DNA of 64,000 bases from assembly GCA_963691755.1 (NCBI GenBank), contig OY829366.1, forward strand, positions 1,550,001-1,614,000, written 5' to 3'. A model generated the notes under the pieces. It made no database searches. It saw nothing but the letters and a program-made list of their open reading frames with translations, and was not told the DNA's origin. The position numbers and the translations under genes were made by a program. Below are positions 1 to 9,343 of the stretch, one piece after another. Source of the DNA: Dinoroseobacter sp013215265 (lineage in GTDB: Bacteria; Pseudomonadota; Alphaproteobacteria; Rhodobacterales; Rhodobacteraceae). Each line of letters starts with the position of its first letter. Positions within the stretch are counted from its first letter, which is position 1.

Positions 1-1025
1 GATCCAAAACCAGCAACCTCCCGACCACGACCTTTCAGGCCGTTTGCAGCCACATCAAGAGCTTCATCCCAGCTCGCTTCGCGAAAGACCTCGGACCAGT
101 TGCCGGGATCGACATTTAAGCCCTTGGCAGGGGCATCCTCGCGACGGATAAGCGGTTTTGTCAGACGGTGACCGTGGTGGATATAATCATAGCCAAAACG
201 GCCCTTAACGCAGAGGCGACCTTCGTTTGCAGGGCCATTTATCCCCTCGACGTATTTCACACGTCCGTCTTTGACCTTGATAGAGATTTGGCATCCGACG
301 CCACAAAACGCGCAGATACTTTCGACCTCTTCGTCGTAATCGCTGCGGTCGCCAACCTGATTTGCATCCAATACCGTGGATGGCATGAGCGCACCCGTTG
401 GGCAGGCTTGAACGCATTCTCCGCACGCCACGCAGGTGCTTTCACCCATCGGATCGGCAAAGTCGAATGTCGGGTAGGCATCATGACCGCGCCCAGCCAT
501 ACCTATGACGTCGTTTACTTGGACTTCACGGCATGCCCGCACGCAAAGCCCGCACTGGATGCAGGCATCAAGGTTCACGCTCATTGCGACATGGCTGTCA
601 TCTAGAAGCGGTATGCGGCCGTCTTCGAGCTTGGGGAAGCGGCTTTGATCGATACCATTGGCCTGTGCCATGTCCCAAAGATGGCTTGCTTTGTCATGGG
701 CTGTGTCGCGATCAGGCTGGTCAGCAAGTAACATCTCGACGACCATCTTTCGCGCAGAGCTGGCGCGCCTGCTGTCGGTTGTCACAACCATCCCTTCGGA
801 CGGTTCTCTGATGCAGGATGCTGCGAGCGTTCGCTCGCCCTCAATCTCGACCATGCAAGCCCGACAGTTGCCGTCTGGACGGTATCCGGGTGCGGGTTTG
901 TGACACAAATGCGGGATCACAAGGCCCCGTCCATTCGCGACCTCCCAGATCGTAAGGCCGGTGGGCACCGTCACTTCTTCACCGTCGAGTGTGAAGGTGA
1001 CCTGATCTACTTGTGCGCCGTCCAT
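1..1025 (-). CDS. fdsA: Formate dehydrogenase alpha subunit (partial, N-terminal third)
   Basis: Catalytic subunit of a cytoplasmic NAD-dependent Mo/W formate dehydrogenase, which oxidises formate to CO2. Only about 341 N-terminal residues are present; the gene continues beyond position 1. Reading from ATG at 1025, I see a [2Fe-2S] ferredoxin-type domain with cysteines around 'LCHKPAPGYRPDG' and 'CRACMV'. Two [4Fe-4S] motifs follow ('CIQCGLCVRAC' and 'CVACGECVQACP'), then 'CAFCGVGC', which opens the bis-MGD catalytic domain. The start codon follows the stop of the upstream fdsB-type gene by one base (TGAGATG), so the two are translationally coupled. The catalytic Cys/Sec lies outside the window and cannot be checked. 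Confidence 0.93.
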   Translation of the reverse strand, partial: MDGAQVDQVTFTLDGEEVTVPTGLTIWEVANGRGLVIPHLCHKPAPGYRPDGNCRACMVEIEGERTLAASCIREPSEGMVVTTDSRRASSARKMVVEMLLADQPDRDTAHDKASHLWDMAQANGIDQSRFPKLEDGRIPLLDDSHVAMSVNLDACIQCGLCVRACREVQVNDVIGMAGRGHDAYPTFDFADPMGESTCVACGECVQACPTGALMPSTVLDANQVGDRSDYDEEVESICAFCGVGCQISIKVKDGRVKYVEGINGPANEGRLCVKGRFGYDYIHHGHRLTKPLIRREDAPAKGLNVDPGNWSEVFREASWDEALDVAANGLKGRGREVAGFG

Positions 1026-1026
1026 C

Positions 1027-2727
1027 TCAGATCTCCTCGGGGAAGTGTTTCATCGTCAGTCGGATCGGGTTCGGAGCTGCCTGACCCAGACCGCAAATGC
1101 TGGCATCGACCATGGATTGGCTCAGCTCTTCGAGGAGGGGCTGATCCCATCGGTCTGCTTGCATCAACTTTACTGCTTTCTCGCAACCAACCCGACACGG
1201 GGTGCATTGGCCGCAACTTTCAGCCTCAAAAAACTTAAGCATGTTAAGGGCTGCGGCCCGCGCGCTGTCTTGATCTGAAAGCACAACCACGGCGGCTGAA
1301 CCTATGAATGAGCCCAATGGTTGCAGCGTGTCAAAATCTAGCGGGACATCGTTTATGGATGCAGGAAGAAGGCCTGAAGACGGCCCGCCCGGCTGGTATG
1401 CCTTGAAAACATGGCCGTCAGCCATCCCGCCAGCAGCAGCAATGATGTCGGAGATGGTTGAGCCTGCAGGCAGGAGGTAAACGCCAGGTTGGGCGACCCG
1501 GCCTGAGACGGAGTAACTGCGAAGTCCCTTGCGACCATTGTGTTCAACCGCGCTCAGCAGTTCCGGGCCTTCGCGACAAATCCGGGCCACCCAGTGGAGC
1601 GTTTCGACATTATGAACGAGCGTCGGTCGGCCATGAATTCCAACCTGTGCAACAAAGGGTGGGCGATGACGGGGCAGTCCCCGCTTGCCTTCGATACTTT
1701 CGATCATGGCGCTTTCTTCGCCGCAGATATAAGCGCCAGCCCCGCGCCGCAGATCTATATATCCCGGAGCAACCATACCGGCTTCTTCCAGTGCCGTGAT
1801 TTCACGGCGCAAGATCTCGAGTACCGCAGGATACTCGTCTCGCATGTAGATGAAGCAGGTCTCGGCCTCGACCGCCCAAGCGGCGATCAACATTCCCTCA
1901 AGGAAAAGATGCGGTGTTCGTTCGAGGTAAAAACGATCTTTGAATGTTCCTGGCTCGCCTTCGTCACCATTCACTGCAAGATAGCGAGGGCCTGCATTGG
2001 CCCTTACGAAACCCCATTTCTTACCACTGGGAAAGCCTGCGCCGCCCAAGCCGCGCAGACCGGAGGACAATACCCTCTCCTGGATGTCTTCCCAGTCACC
2101 GTCTGTCCGCAACGCATTTAACGTGGAATACCCACCCGCCGCCGAATAGTCGTGGTAGGTCTCGTAACTGGGGATCTTCGCATGGGTGTCTCGGGCCGCG
2201 ATGGCGGCCTCAACCTTCGCAGGTGTGGCGTGGTCGATGTGATTATGACCGAGTTCCAGCACTGGCGCCGTGTCACATCGGCCCATGCAAGGCGCGCGCA
2301 ACACTCGAACTCTGGCTGGATCCATCCCGTTTTCGAGTGTTTGGATCAAAGCTTCAGAGCCTGCGAGTTCACAGGATAGAGAATCGCAGACCCGGATTGT
2401 TAGGTCAGGTGGGGCGGTGTCCGTCTCGCGCAGCGGGTCGAAATGCGCGTAGAAAGTTGCGACTTCCCATATCTCAGCCATCGAAAGACGCATCTCTTCG
2501 GCCAGGGCCCGAAGGTGCGATGCTGATAGGTGTCCGTAAGTATCTTGAATCAAATGAAGAAATTCGATCAGGAGGTCGCGTTTGCGTGGGCGATCTCCAA
2601 GTAAGTCGCGCACAGCTTGCAATGCATCATCATCAAACTGTCTTCCTTTAGGGGTCGCACGCCCCTTGCCGCGCCCCTTTTTCCAAACACCCTTGTTGTC
2701 GTCCAACGCCATCGAACACACTTCCAT
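1027..2727 (-). CDS. fdsB: Formate dehydrogenase beta subunit, NuoE-NuoF fusion (FDH1B type)
   Basis: Diaphorase subunit that passes electrons from formate oxidation to NAD+. The 566-residue chain fuses two normally separate proteins. Residues ~30-190 are a NuoE/FdsG-type thioredoxin-like [2Fe-2S] domain (cysteines in 'VCDSLSC' and 'APCMGRC'). The rest is NuoF/FdsB-type, with the FMN/NAD glycine-rich loop 'GLRGLGGAGFPSGKKWGF' and the [4Fe-4S] motif 'ESCGQCTPCRVGC'. This is the architecture of Methylobacterium FDH1B, the partner of a two-subunit enzyme. It lies directly upstream of fdsA on the same strand. Translation could also begin at Met-6 (position 2712), which has GGAAG about 8 bases ahead; the first ATG has only a weak GGGAAT. 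Confidence 0.92.
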   Translation of the reverse strand: MEVCSMALDDNKGVWKKGRGKGRATPKGRQFDDDALQAVRDLLGDRPRKRDLLIEFLHLIQDTYGHLSASHLRALAEEMRLSMAEIWEVATFYAHFDPLRETDTAPPDLTIRVCDSLSCELAGSEALIQTLENGMDPARVRVLRAPCMGRCDTAPVLELGHNHIDHATPAKVEAAIAARDTHAKIPSYETYHDYSAAGGYSTLNALRTDGDWEDIQERVLSSGLRGLGGAGFPSGKKWGFVRANAGPRYLAVNGDEGEPGTFKDRFYLERTPHLFLEGMLIAAWAVEAETCFIYMRDEYPAVLEILRREITALEEAGMVAPGYIDLRRGAGAYICGEESAMIESIEGKRGLPRHRPPFVAQVGIHGRPTLVHNVETLHWVARICREGPELLSAVEHNGRKGLRSYSVSGRVAQPGVYLLPAGSTISDIIAAAGGMADGHVFKAYQPGGPSSGLLPASINDVPLDFDTLQPLGSFIGSAAVVVLSDQDSARAAALNMLKFFEAESCGQCTPCRVGCEKAVKLMQADRWDQPLLEELSQSMVDASICGLGQAAPNPIRLTMKHFPEEI

Positions 2728-3129
2728 TTGAATTATTCCCTGTGTTCAACATTTTTTCCCACGGGTCAAATCTTTTGGCGAATAAATGTTTGGTAATTGA
2801 AAAGAAGTGAGCGTTTGGTGCGTGATATTTTTGAGCGGAACGTTGGCCTATCAAGCTGTCTCGCCTGCAACACAAACGCTTCAGCATCAAATGCACGTCC
2901 CACTTTCAATGGTGACCGCTGACGTGGCGATGATTAGCTGTCTCAAGTAATGCAGCATGCCGTCAGTGTGTGTGAGGACAAAAACGGCGTGTTTGGCATC
3001 ATAGCGACGCAGCAAGATGCCTCTGGTATGAACTGGTTTTTAAAGATGTTGACTGAATGATGTCTGGGGCGAGCTTTTTGCCTCATCATCTTGACGTGCT
3101 TTCAGCCTTAGATTAGCTCCATCGAGAGC
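2728..3129. other. Intergenic region before tRNA-Gly
   Basis: About 400 bases with no convincing gene. It must contain the promoter of the minus-strand formate dehydrogenase operon and, on the plus strand, that of tRNA-Gly. A TTGACG at 3091-3096 is placed like a -35 box for the tRNA, but the matching -10 is weak. A minus-strand ORF reaching across the tRNA is an antisense artefact. Confidence 0.5.
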
Positions 3130-3203
3130 GCGGGCGTTGTGTAGTGGTAAGACCTTAGCCTTCCAAGCTAATGACGCGGGTTCGATTCCCGCCGCCCGCT
3201 CCA
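3130..3203 (+). tRNA. tRNA-Gly(TCC)
   Basis: The full cloverleaf can be folded by eye. Acceptor arms GCGGGCG (3130-3136) and CGCCCGC (3193-3199) pair perfectly. The D arm contains AGTGGTAA, the anticodon loop CTTCCAA gives anticodon TCC, the T arm contains GGTTCGATTCC, and the 3' CCA is encoded. Confidence 0.97.
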
Positions 3204-3262
3204 AAATCTCTCGGGTTTGCTGATCAGCCCGTATCGGGTTCACACGATGTGGTCTTCGGAAC

Positions 3263-5077
3263 ATGGCGGCTGATACAACCGGTGCTTCACCTCCGGCGCA
3301 TAGGGCCGAAGAAGAACGCGCAAAATCTAAGAACATTGGCGCTCTCAGAACGCTTTGGCCATTTATATTGCCTTATCGATCGCTGGCACTGAACGCCCTG
3401 ATCGCGTTGGTTCTGACCGCTTCGCTTTCTTTGGTTCTACCTATTGCTGTACGCCGGGTCGTTGATGCGTTTGATACCGAGACTGCAGAGATTCTCGATC
3501 AGTATTTCTTGGCCGCCATTGGTATCGCGGCACTGCTCGCCATCGGGACGGGGCTCCGCTACTATCTCGTAACACTCTTGGGTGAGCGAGTTGTGGCAGA
3601 TATCCGAAAGGCCGTTTTCGATCGCACCATCGGAATGAGCCCGGCTTTTTTCGAAAAAATTATGACCGGCGAAGTTCTTAGCCGGATCACAACCGATACT
3701 ACCCTGATATTATCAGTCATCGGGTCATCCGTATCCATTGCACTCCGCAACGTACTGATCCTGTTTGGCGGCCTCGCGTTGATGCTGCTGACATCGCCTA
3801 AACTCACGGGACTTGTCTTGCTTCTTGTGCCCGCAGTGCTGGTCCCGATCCTTGTTCTTGGCCGCAGGCTTCGCGTACTGAGCCGCGAAAACCAAGATTG
3901 GATTGCGGCCAGTTCTGGTAACGCCTCTGAGGCCCTTTTAAGTGTGCAGACTGTGCAAGCTTTCACGCATGAACGCGAAAGCCGTTCAGAGTTTTCTCGC
4001 ATGACCGAACGTTCATACGGGAGCGCAAAAACCCGTGTCGGGGTGCGTGCGCTTATGACAATCATCGTAATTTTTCTGATCTTCACAGGTATTGTTGGTG
4101 TGCTTTGGATCGGTGCGCGCGATGTGCGTGCAGACGTGATGAGCACCGGCGAGTTGGTGCAGTTTGTAATTTACGCAGTGATGGTTGCGGGTGGTGTAGC
4201 CGCGTTGTCCGAGATCTGGGGAGAGCTCCAGCGCGCTGCTGGTGCCACCGAACGTTTGGTCGAACTGTTGACCGTTGAAGATACAGTGGAGGATCCCGAC
4301 ACCCCGAAGTCTATCGCAGAACGTAGCCTAGGACATATTGCTTTTCGGGACGTGTCTTTCAGTTATCCAGCGCGCCCCGGTGTCGGAGTGCTGAAAGGTA
4401 TAGATTTTGAAGTGAGTCCGGGGGAAACGGTCGCACTTGTGGGTCCGTCTGGGGCAGGAAAATCGACCATACTACAACTGATGCTCCGGTTCTTTGATCC
4501 AATCCAGGGGACAGTCGAACTGGATGGGTTGGATCTGAAAGACGTATTGCGTGATGAAGCGCGTCGTCAGATCTCATTTGTTCCGCAGGACCCTGTTATT
4601 TTCGCTGCCTCTGCGCGAGAGAATATTCGCTTTGGCCGACCAGGGGCCAGCGATGCCGAAGTGGAAGACGCGGCAAAAGCCGCAGCGGCGCACGACTTCC
4701 TTTCGGCATTGCCAGACGGATATGACACCTATGTCGGAGAGCGCGGCGTGATGCTTTCAGGGGGCCAAAAGCAACGTATCGCGATTGCGCGTGCGATCCT
4801 GCGTGATGCGCCGATATTGCTTCTCGATGAAGCGACAAGCGCGCTTGATGCAGAATCTGAGCGCGCAGTGCAGATGGCGGTTGAAGACCTTAGCCAGGAC
4901 CGCACAACCCTCATCGTTGCGCATCGATTGGCAACGGTCAAACAGGCGGATCGTATCCTCGTTTTTGATGGTGGAGAGATCATCGCAGAGGGCACGCATG
5001 ACGCGCTTGTGGCAGAAGATGGTCTTTACGCAAGACTTGCTCGCTTGCAGTTCACCGAAGGATTGGCTGCAGAATAA
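3263..5077 (+). CDS. ABC transporter, fused permease-ATPase (lipid/multidrug exporter type)
   Basis: Half-transporter of the ABCB/MsbA-like exporter class, 604 residues, expected to act as an inner-membrane homodimer. The N-terminal ~330 residues hold the hydrophobic six-helix domain, starting near 'LALNALIALVLTASLSLVLP'. The C-terminal nucleotide-binding domain has Walker A 'GPSGAGKST', the signature 'LSGGQKQRIAIAR', Walker B 'ILLLDEATSALD' and the switch His in 'IVAHRLATV'. It stands alone between tRNA-Gly and an acyl-CoA synthetase gene, so the context does not reveal its substrate. Lipid, glycolipid or drug export are all possible. Confidence 0.88.
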   Translation: MAADTTGASPPAHRAEEERAKSKNIGALRTLWPFILPYRSLALNALIALVLTASLSLVLPIAVRRVVDAFDTETAEILDQYFLAAIGIAALLAIGTGLRYYLVTLLGERVVADIRKAVFDRTIGMSPAFFEKIMTGEVLSRITTDTTLILSVIGSSVSIALRNVLILFGGLALMLLTSPKLTGLVLLLVPAVLVPILVLGRRLRVLSRENQDWIAASSGNASEALLSVQTVQAFTHERESRSEFSRMTERSYGSAKTRVGVRALMTIIVIFLIFTGIVGVLWIGARDVRADVMSTGELVQFVIYAVMVAGGVAALSEIWGELQRAAGATERLVELLTVEDTVEDPDTPKSIAERSLGHIAFRDVSFSYPARPGVGVLKGIDFEVSPGETVALVGPSGAGKSTILQLMLRFFDPIQGTVELDGLDLKDVLRDEARRQISFVPQDPVIFAASARENIRFGRPGASDAEVEDAAKAAAAHDFLSALPDGYDTYVGERGVMLSGGQKQRIAIARAILRDAPILLLDEATSALDAESERAVQMAVEDLSQDRTTLIVAHRLATVKQADRILVFDGGEIIAEGTHDALVAEDGLYARLARLQFTEGLAAE

Positions 5078-5201
5078 CCGACCCCCGGAGCAATTTTGAC
5101 GTTGCGTGTATCGAGTTCAATGAATTTGCGATAACGAAATGCATGGAGTAACTCTCGTTTAGACGGATCCCTTGGTACAAAGGGGCCGAGGGAGGAACAA
5201 C

Positions 5202-7088
5202 ATGACCTGGATGACTCTGGCCGACAAAGAGAAGATCGAACGTGATAATCCTTGGCCGGCTTCACAGCCTGCCACAACAATCTACGAATTGCTCAGTCAA
5301 ACGACGAAACGCAATCCATTGCGCAAAGCAACGACGTTCCAGCTGTTGTCTGGTCCGCACGACCCTGCGGACACGCTGACTTGGACTGACTTGCTTCATC
5401 AGGTCACCGAAGCAGCAAACCTTTTCCGCAGTCTAGGCGTCGGTCCTAAGGATGTGGTTGCCTATATTCTTCCCAATAGTACAGAAACAGTCGTCACCTT
5501 TCTGGGCGGCATGGTTGCGGGGATTGTAAATCCGATTAATCCGCTACTTGAAGCGGAACAGATTGGCTCAATTTTGCGAGAGACCAACGCCAAAGTCGTG
5601 GTCACGTTGAAGCCATTCCCGAAAACGGATGTGCCGCAGAAGGCCCATGAAGCGGTGGCTATGGCTCCAAATGTCGAGCACGTGCTTGAGGTGGATTTGC
5701 TGCGATACCTTACAGGCCTAAAGAAGTTCATTGTCCCCCTGATCCGTCCAAAGCTGTCCATTACGCATAACGCAAAAGTGCGTGATTTGCGCACTGCGAT
5801 GGCAGGCCAACAGTCTACGAAACTGACATTTGAGGACGTGAAAGAGGACCGTGTCGCGGCCTACTTCCACACCGGCGGCACAACCGGGATGCCGAAAGTG
5901 GCGCAACACAAATACTCGGGCATGATCTACAACGGTTGGCTTGGTGACACGCTTCTTTTCAGCGAAAAAGACAACGTGATTTGTCCTTTGCCATTGTTCC
6001 ATGTTTTTGCTTGCCATGTGATCCTGATGTCGATGGTTGCCAGTGGTGGGCATGTCGTATTCCCAACACCTCAGGGCTATCGTGGGGATGGAGTGTTCGA
6101 CAATTTCTGGAAGCTGGTAGAGCGCTGGAAGATCACATTCATTATCACGGTACCAACAGCGATTGCAGCAAAAATGCAACGCCCGGTGGATGCAGATATT
6201 TCTACGGTCAAGACCGCCTTTTCGGGGTCAGCGCCTTTGCCTGTGGAGCTCTTCAAGCGTTTCGAAGCGGCGACAGGGGTATCCCTGGTCGAAGGCTACG
6301 GCTTGACCGAAGCGACTTGTCTTGTGTCCTGCAATCCCGTTGACGGCGAGAAAAAGATTGGGTCTATTGGTTTCCCGTTTCCACACACCCAAGTGCGCAT
6401 CCTTCGCCCCCATGGCGATTCCTACGTTGAATGCGCGGTCGATGAAGTCGGAGAGATTTGTATCGACAATCCGGGCGTCTTCGAAGGCTCTACCTACACC
6501 GAGAGCGATAAGAATACCGACTTATTCCATGATGACTATTTCCTCCGCACAGGAGATCTCGGCCGGATTGATGCAGATGGCTATTTGTGGATCACGGGGC
6601 GTGCAAAAGACCTGATCATTCGCGGTGGGCACAACATCGACCCAGCAGAAATCGAAGAGGCATTGGCAGGGCATGAGGCCGTCGCCTTTGTCGGTGCAAT
6701 CGGGCAACCCGATCAGATTGCAGGCGAGTTGCCATGCGCTTACGTCGAACTGGTAGAAGGTGCGTCTGTTACTCCTGAAGAGCTTTCAGCCTATTGCGAA
6801 GAACATGTGCAGGAACGCGCAGCGCGTCCCAAGCATGTCGAGATCCTCGATGAGCTGCCCAAGACGGCGGTTGGCAAGGTCTTCAAGCCAGACCTTCGCA
6901 AGAAAGCGATCACACGTATCTACAATGGCGCGCTCTCAGACGCGAATTTGGCGGCAGAGGTGTTTCAGGTTTTAGAAGACAAGAAACTTGGATTGGTGGC
7001 TGAGATAAAGAAGACGGGTGTTGTGCCCGATGCCGAAGTCGAAACGCTTCTTGGAAATTATACAAGGCCATGGCGTTGGGCTGACTGA
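5202..7088 (+). CDS. Acyl-CoA synthetase (AMP-forming)
   Basis: Member of the ANL superfamily that activates a carboxylic acid through an acyl-adenylate and transfers it to CoA. I see the P-loop 'HTGGTTGMPK', the 'YGLTEAT' motif, 'RTGDLGRIDADGYL', the hinge region 'GRAKDLIIRGGHNI' and the C-terminal catalytic Lys in 'TAVGKVFKP'. About 628 residues, a normal length for the acyl-CoA synthetase group. I chose ATG 5202 because a strong GGAGG lies 7 bases upstream; the frame could open at a TTG at 5172 but without a ribosome site. A stem-loop terminator follows. Substrate length cannot be read from the sequence. Confidence 0.88.
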   Translation: MTWMTLADKEKIERDNPWPASQPATTIYELLSQTTKRNPLRKATTFQLLSGPHDPADTLTWTDLLHQVTEAANLFRSLGVGPKDVVAYILPNSTETVVTFLGGMVAGIVNPINPLLEAEQIGSILRETNAKVVVTLKPFPKTDVPQKAHEAVAMAPNVEHVLEVDLLRYLTGLKKFIVPLIRPKLSITHNAKVRDLRTAMAGQQSTKLTFEDVKEDRVAAYFHTGGTTGMPKVAQHKYSGMIYNGWLGDTLLFSEKDNVICPLPLFHVFACHVILMSMVASGGHVVFPTPQGYRGDGVFDNFWKLVERWKITFIITVPTAIAAKMQRPVDADISTVKTAFSGSAPLPVELFKRFEAATGVSLVEGYGLTEATCLVSCNPVDGEKKIGSIGFPFPHTQVRILRPHGDSYVECAVDEVGEICIDNPGVFEGSTYTESDKNTDLFHDDYFLRTGDLGRIDADGYLWITGRAKDLIIRGGHNIDPAEIEEALAGHEAVAFVGAIGQPDQIAGELPCAYVELVEGASVTPEELSAYCEEHVQERAARPKHVEILDELPKTAVGKVFKPDLRKKAITRIYNGALSDANLAAEVFQVLEDKKLGLVAEIKKTGVVPDAEVETLLGNYTRPWRWAD

Positions 7089-7117
7089 TAGTCTTGCCAA
7101 AATCCAAAATTCGTGGT

Positions 7118-7147
7118 CCCCGTCGGAGAGTTCCGGCGGGGATTTTG
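7118..7147 (+). terminator. Rho-independent terminator after acyl-CoA synthetase
   Basis: CCCCGTCGGA (7118-7127) and TCCGGCGGGG (7132-7141) form a 10-bp stem (one G-U) around the loop GAGT, followed by ATTTTGTTG. It lies 30 bases after the acyl-CoA synthetase stop and 23 bases before cobQ. Confidence 0.75.
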
Positions 7148-7169
7148 TTGAGACGTTGAAGGGTCGCGA

Positions 7170-8615
7170 ATGGCGCGTGCGTTAATGATTCAAGGTACAG
7201 GTTCCAATGTCGGGAAGTCGATGTTGGTGGCCGGCCTTTGTCGTGCAGCGAAGCGCCGAGGGCTGAACGTAAGGCCCTTCAAGCCGCAGAACATGTCAAA
7301 CAATGCAGCGGTAACCGCCGATGGTGGCGAGATCGGACGTGCACAAGCTGTCCAGGCACTGGCCGCGGGCGTGGAGACCAGCGTTCACATGAACCCGGTG
7401 CTCCTAAAGCCCGAAACCGAGACGGGCGCTCAGGTTGTGGTGCAGGGTAAAGCGATGGTGCAATCAGAAGCACGCGCTTACCGGCACATGAAGCCGCAAT
7501 TAATGGAGGCCGTTCTTGATAGTTTCGGCCGGCTCAAAGCCCAGTCTGGTCTTGTCATTGTCGAAGGGGCGGGCAGCCCCGCCGAAATAAACCTTCGGGC
7601 AGGCGATATCGCCAATATGGGCTTTGCACGCGCTGCGGATGTGCCAGTCGTCTTGGCCGGTGACATCAACCGGGGCGGTGTGATCGCGCAGATCGTCGGC
7701 ACGAAGTCGGTGATCGAGGCCGAAGATGCGGCTTTGATCGAGGGTTTTTTAGTGAATGCATTTCGCGGCGATCCGAGCCTTTTCGACGATGGTTATTTGG
7801 AGATTGAACGCAGAACAGGGTGGCGCGGTTTTGGTGTTCTGCCGTGGTTTGAGGATGCCTGGCGATTGCCCGCTGAAGACGCAATGGATTTGACAAAGGC
7901 AACCTCGGACGGGGCATTCAAGATTGTCTGTCTGGGACTCAACCGGATTGCCAATTTCGATGATCTCGATCCATTGGCGCAAGAGCCTGACATCTCCCTG
8001 CAGATCCTCCGTGCGGGCCAAGCGCTTCCAGGGGATACCGATCTGGTGATCATCCCGGGTAGCAAATCCACGCTCGGCGATCTGGGATTTCTGCGCGCGC
8101 AGGGGTGGGACATAGACTTGCAAGCCCATGTTCGTCGCGGCGGCCATGTTCTGGGTATTTGCGGCGGCTATCAGATGCTTGGAACCAAGGTCTGCGACCC
8201 TGAAGGTCTGGAAGGACCAGCTGGCGTTATCGATGGGCTAGGGCTGCTCGATATCGAAACCTTGATGACGCCCAAGAAGGCTTTGACCCGACCTTTAGCG
8301 CGTCATGCTGCGACTGGACTAAGTTTCAACGCTTACGAGATCCATATCGGCACATCGGACGGCCCCGATCATTCGCGTCCCTTTGCATATATCGACGACA
8401 AGCCTGAAGGCGCGATGTCTGCAGATGGTCGCATCACCGGAAGCTATCTGCATGGCATGTTCGCTGATGATGAGTTTCGCAAGGCATGGCTGGACGGGTT
8501 CGGGGTCGAAGGCCGGGGAAGCTATCGGGCCGAAGTGGACGCCACATTGAATCGACTGGCCGATCATATGGAAACCCATGTTGACGTCGATGGGATCCTA
8601 TCGGTTGCGCGCTAA
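7170..8615 (+). CDS. cobQ: Cobyric acid synthase
   Basis: Glutamine-dependent amidase of cobalamin synthesis that amidates positions b, d, e and g of adenosylcobyrinic acid a,c-diamide. The 481 residues begin with the P-loop-like dethiobiotin-synthetase domain ('MIQGTGSNVGKS', then 'KPQNMSNNA'). The chain ends with a class I glutamine amidotransferase domain whose nucleophile Cys sits in 'VLGICGGYQMLG' and whose His is in 'GSYLHGMF'. It follows a terminator, so it is probably transcribed on its own. Its stop codon overlaps the stop of the convergent ABC ATPase gene by 4 bases. No other cobalamin gene is in the window. Confidence 0.96.
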   Translation: MARALMIQGTGSNVGKSMLVAGLCRAAKRRGLNVRPFKPQNMSNNAAVTADGGEIGRAQAVQALAAGVETSVHMNPVLLKPETETGAQVVVQGKAMVQSEARAYRHMKPQLMEAVLDSFGRLKAQSGLVIVEGAGSPAEINLRAGDIANMGFARAADVPVVLAGDINRGGVIAQIVGTKSVIEAEDAALIEGFLVNAFRGDPSLFDDGYLEIERRTGWRGFGVLPWFEDAWRLPAEDAMDLTKATSDGAFKIVCLGLNRIANFDDLDPLAQEPDISLQILRAGQALPGDTDLVIIPGSKSTLGDLGFLRAQGWDIDLQAHVRRGGHVLGICGGYQMLGTKVCDPEGLEGPAGVIDGLGLLDIETLMTPKKALTRPLARHAATGLSFNAYEIHIGTSDGPDHSRPFAYIDDKPEGAMSADGRITGSYLHGMFADDEFRKAWLDGFGVEGRGSYRAEVDATLNRLADHMETHVDVDGILSVAR

Positions 8616-9343
8616 AGCACGCGTGCAAGAAAGGCCTTGGTGCGCTCTTCTTTGGGCGCGGAAAACAGCTGTTCGGCAGGCGCTTGCTCTAGGATCATCC
8701 CCGCATCCAGAAAACAGACTTTGTCGGCTAGCTCTCTTGCAAAGCCCATTTCATGGGTTGCCAGAACCATGGTCATGCCCTGCTGCCGCAGTTCACGCAA
8801 AACATCGAGCACTTCGCCAACCAACTCAGGGTCGAGTGCGGATGTAATTTCGTCGAAAAGCATCATTTCCGGTTCCATCGCCAACGCCCGAATGATCGCC
8901 ACGCGTTGTTGTTGCCCGCCTGAAAGCTGGTCGGGAAAATGCTGCATTCGATCTGCCAAACCGAACTTCTCAAACAGTTGCGATATGCGCGGCATCAGAT
9001 GGTCCCGTGACAGGCCTTTGGTCCTTCTCGGCGCCAACATCACGTTTTCGACGGCGCTCATGTGTGGAAACAGGTTGTAACTTTGAAAAACGATCCCGAT
9101 GCGCTGGCGTATAGGTTGTGGGTCAAGGCCCGGCTCCGCGATATCGACACCGTCCAACCAGATTTCCCCATCGTCGATCGGCTCGAGCAGGTTCATGCAT
9201 CGCAGCAGTGTTGATTTGCCGGAACCCGATGCACCGATCAGGCAGACCATTTCACCTTCTGCCACATCCAGATCAATACCCTTGCAAACCTCTAGATCGC
9301 CGAACCGCTTGCGCACACCGCGTAAAGATAATTTGGCGTTCAT
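8612..9343 (-). CDS. Polar amino acid ABC transporter, ATP-binding protein
   Basis: ATPase of an amino-acid importer, 243 residues, the usual GlnQ/HisP size. Walker A 'GASGSGKSTLLRC', signature 'LSGGQQQRVAIIRAL', Walker B 'MLFDEITSALDPE' and the H-loop in 'LATHEMGFAREL' are all intact. It is the last gene of a three-gene minus-strand operon (binding protein, permease, ATPase) and overlaps the end of the permease gene by 4 bases. Confidence 0.93.
   Translation of the reverse strand: MNAKLSLRGVRKRFGDLEVCKGIDLDVAEGEMVCLIGASGSGKSTLLRCMNLLEPIDDGEIWLDGVDIAEPGLDPQPIRQRIGIVFQSYNLFPHMSAVENVMLAPRRTKGLSRDHLMPRISQLFEKFGLADRMQHFPDQLSGGQQQRVAIIRALAMEPEMMLFDEITSALDPELVGEVLDVLRELRQQGMTMVLATHEMGFARELADKVCFLDAGMILEQAPAEQLFSAPKEERTKAFLARVL

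Noticed and set aside
3040..3336. Minus-strand 98-residue ORF over tRNA-Gly
   Set aside because: It contains the familiar 'ERAAGIEPASLAWKAK' type peptide produced by reading antisense through a tRNA; no ribosome site.
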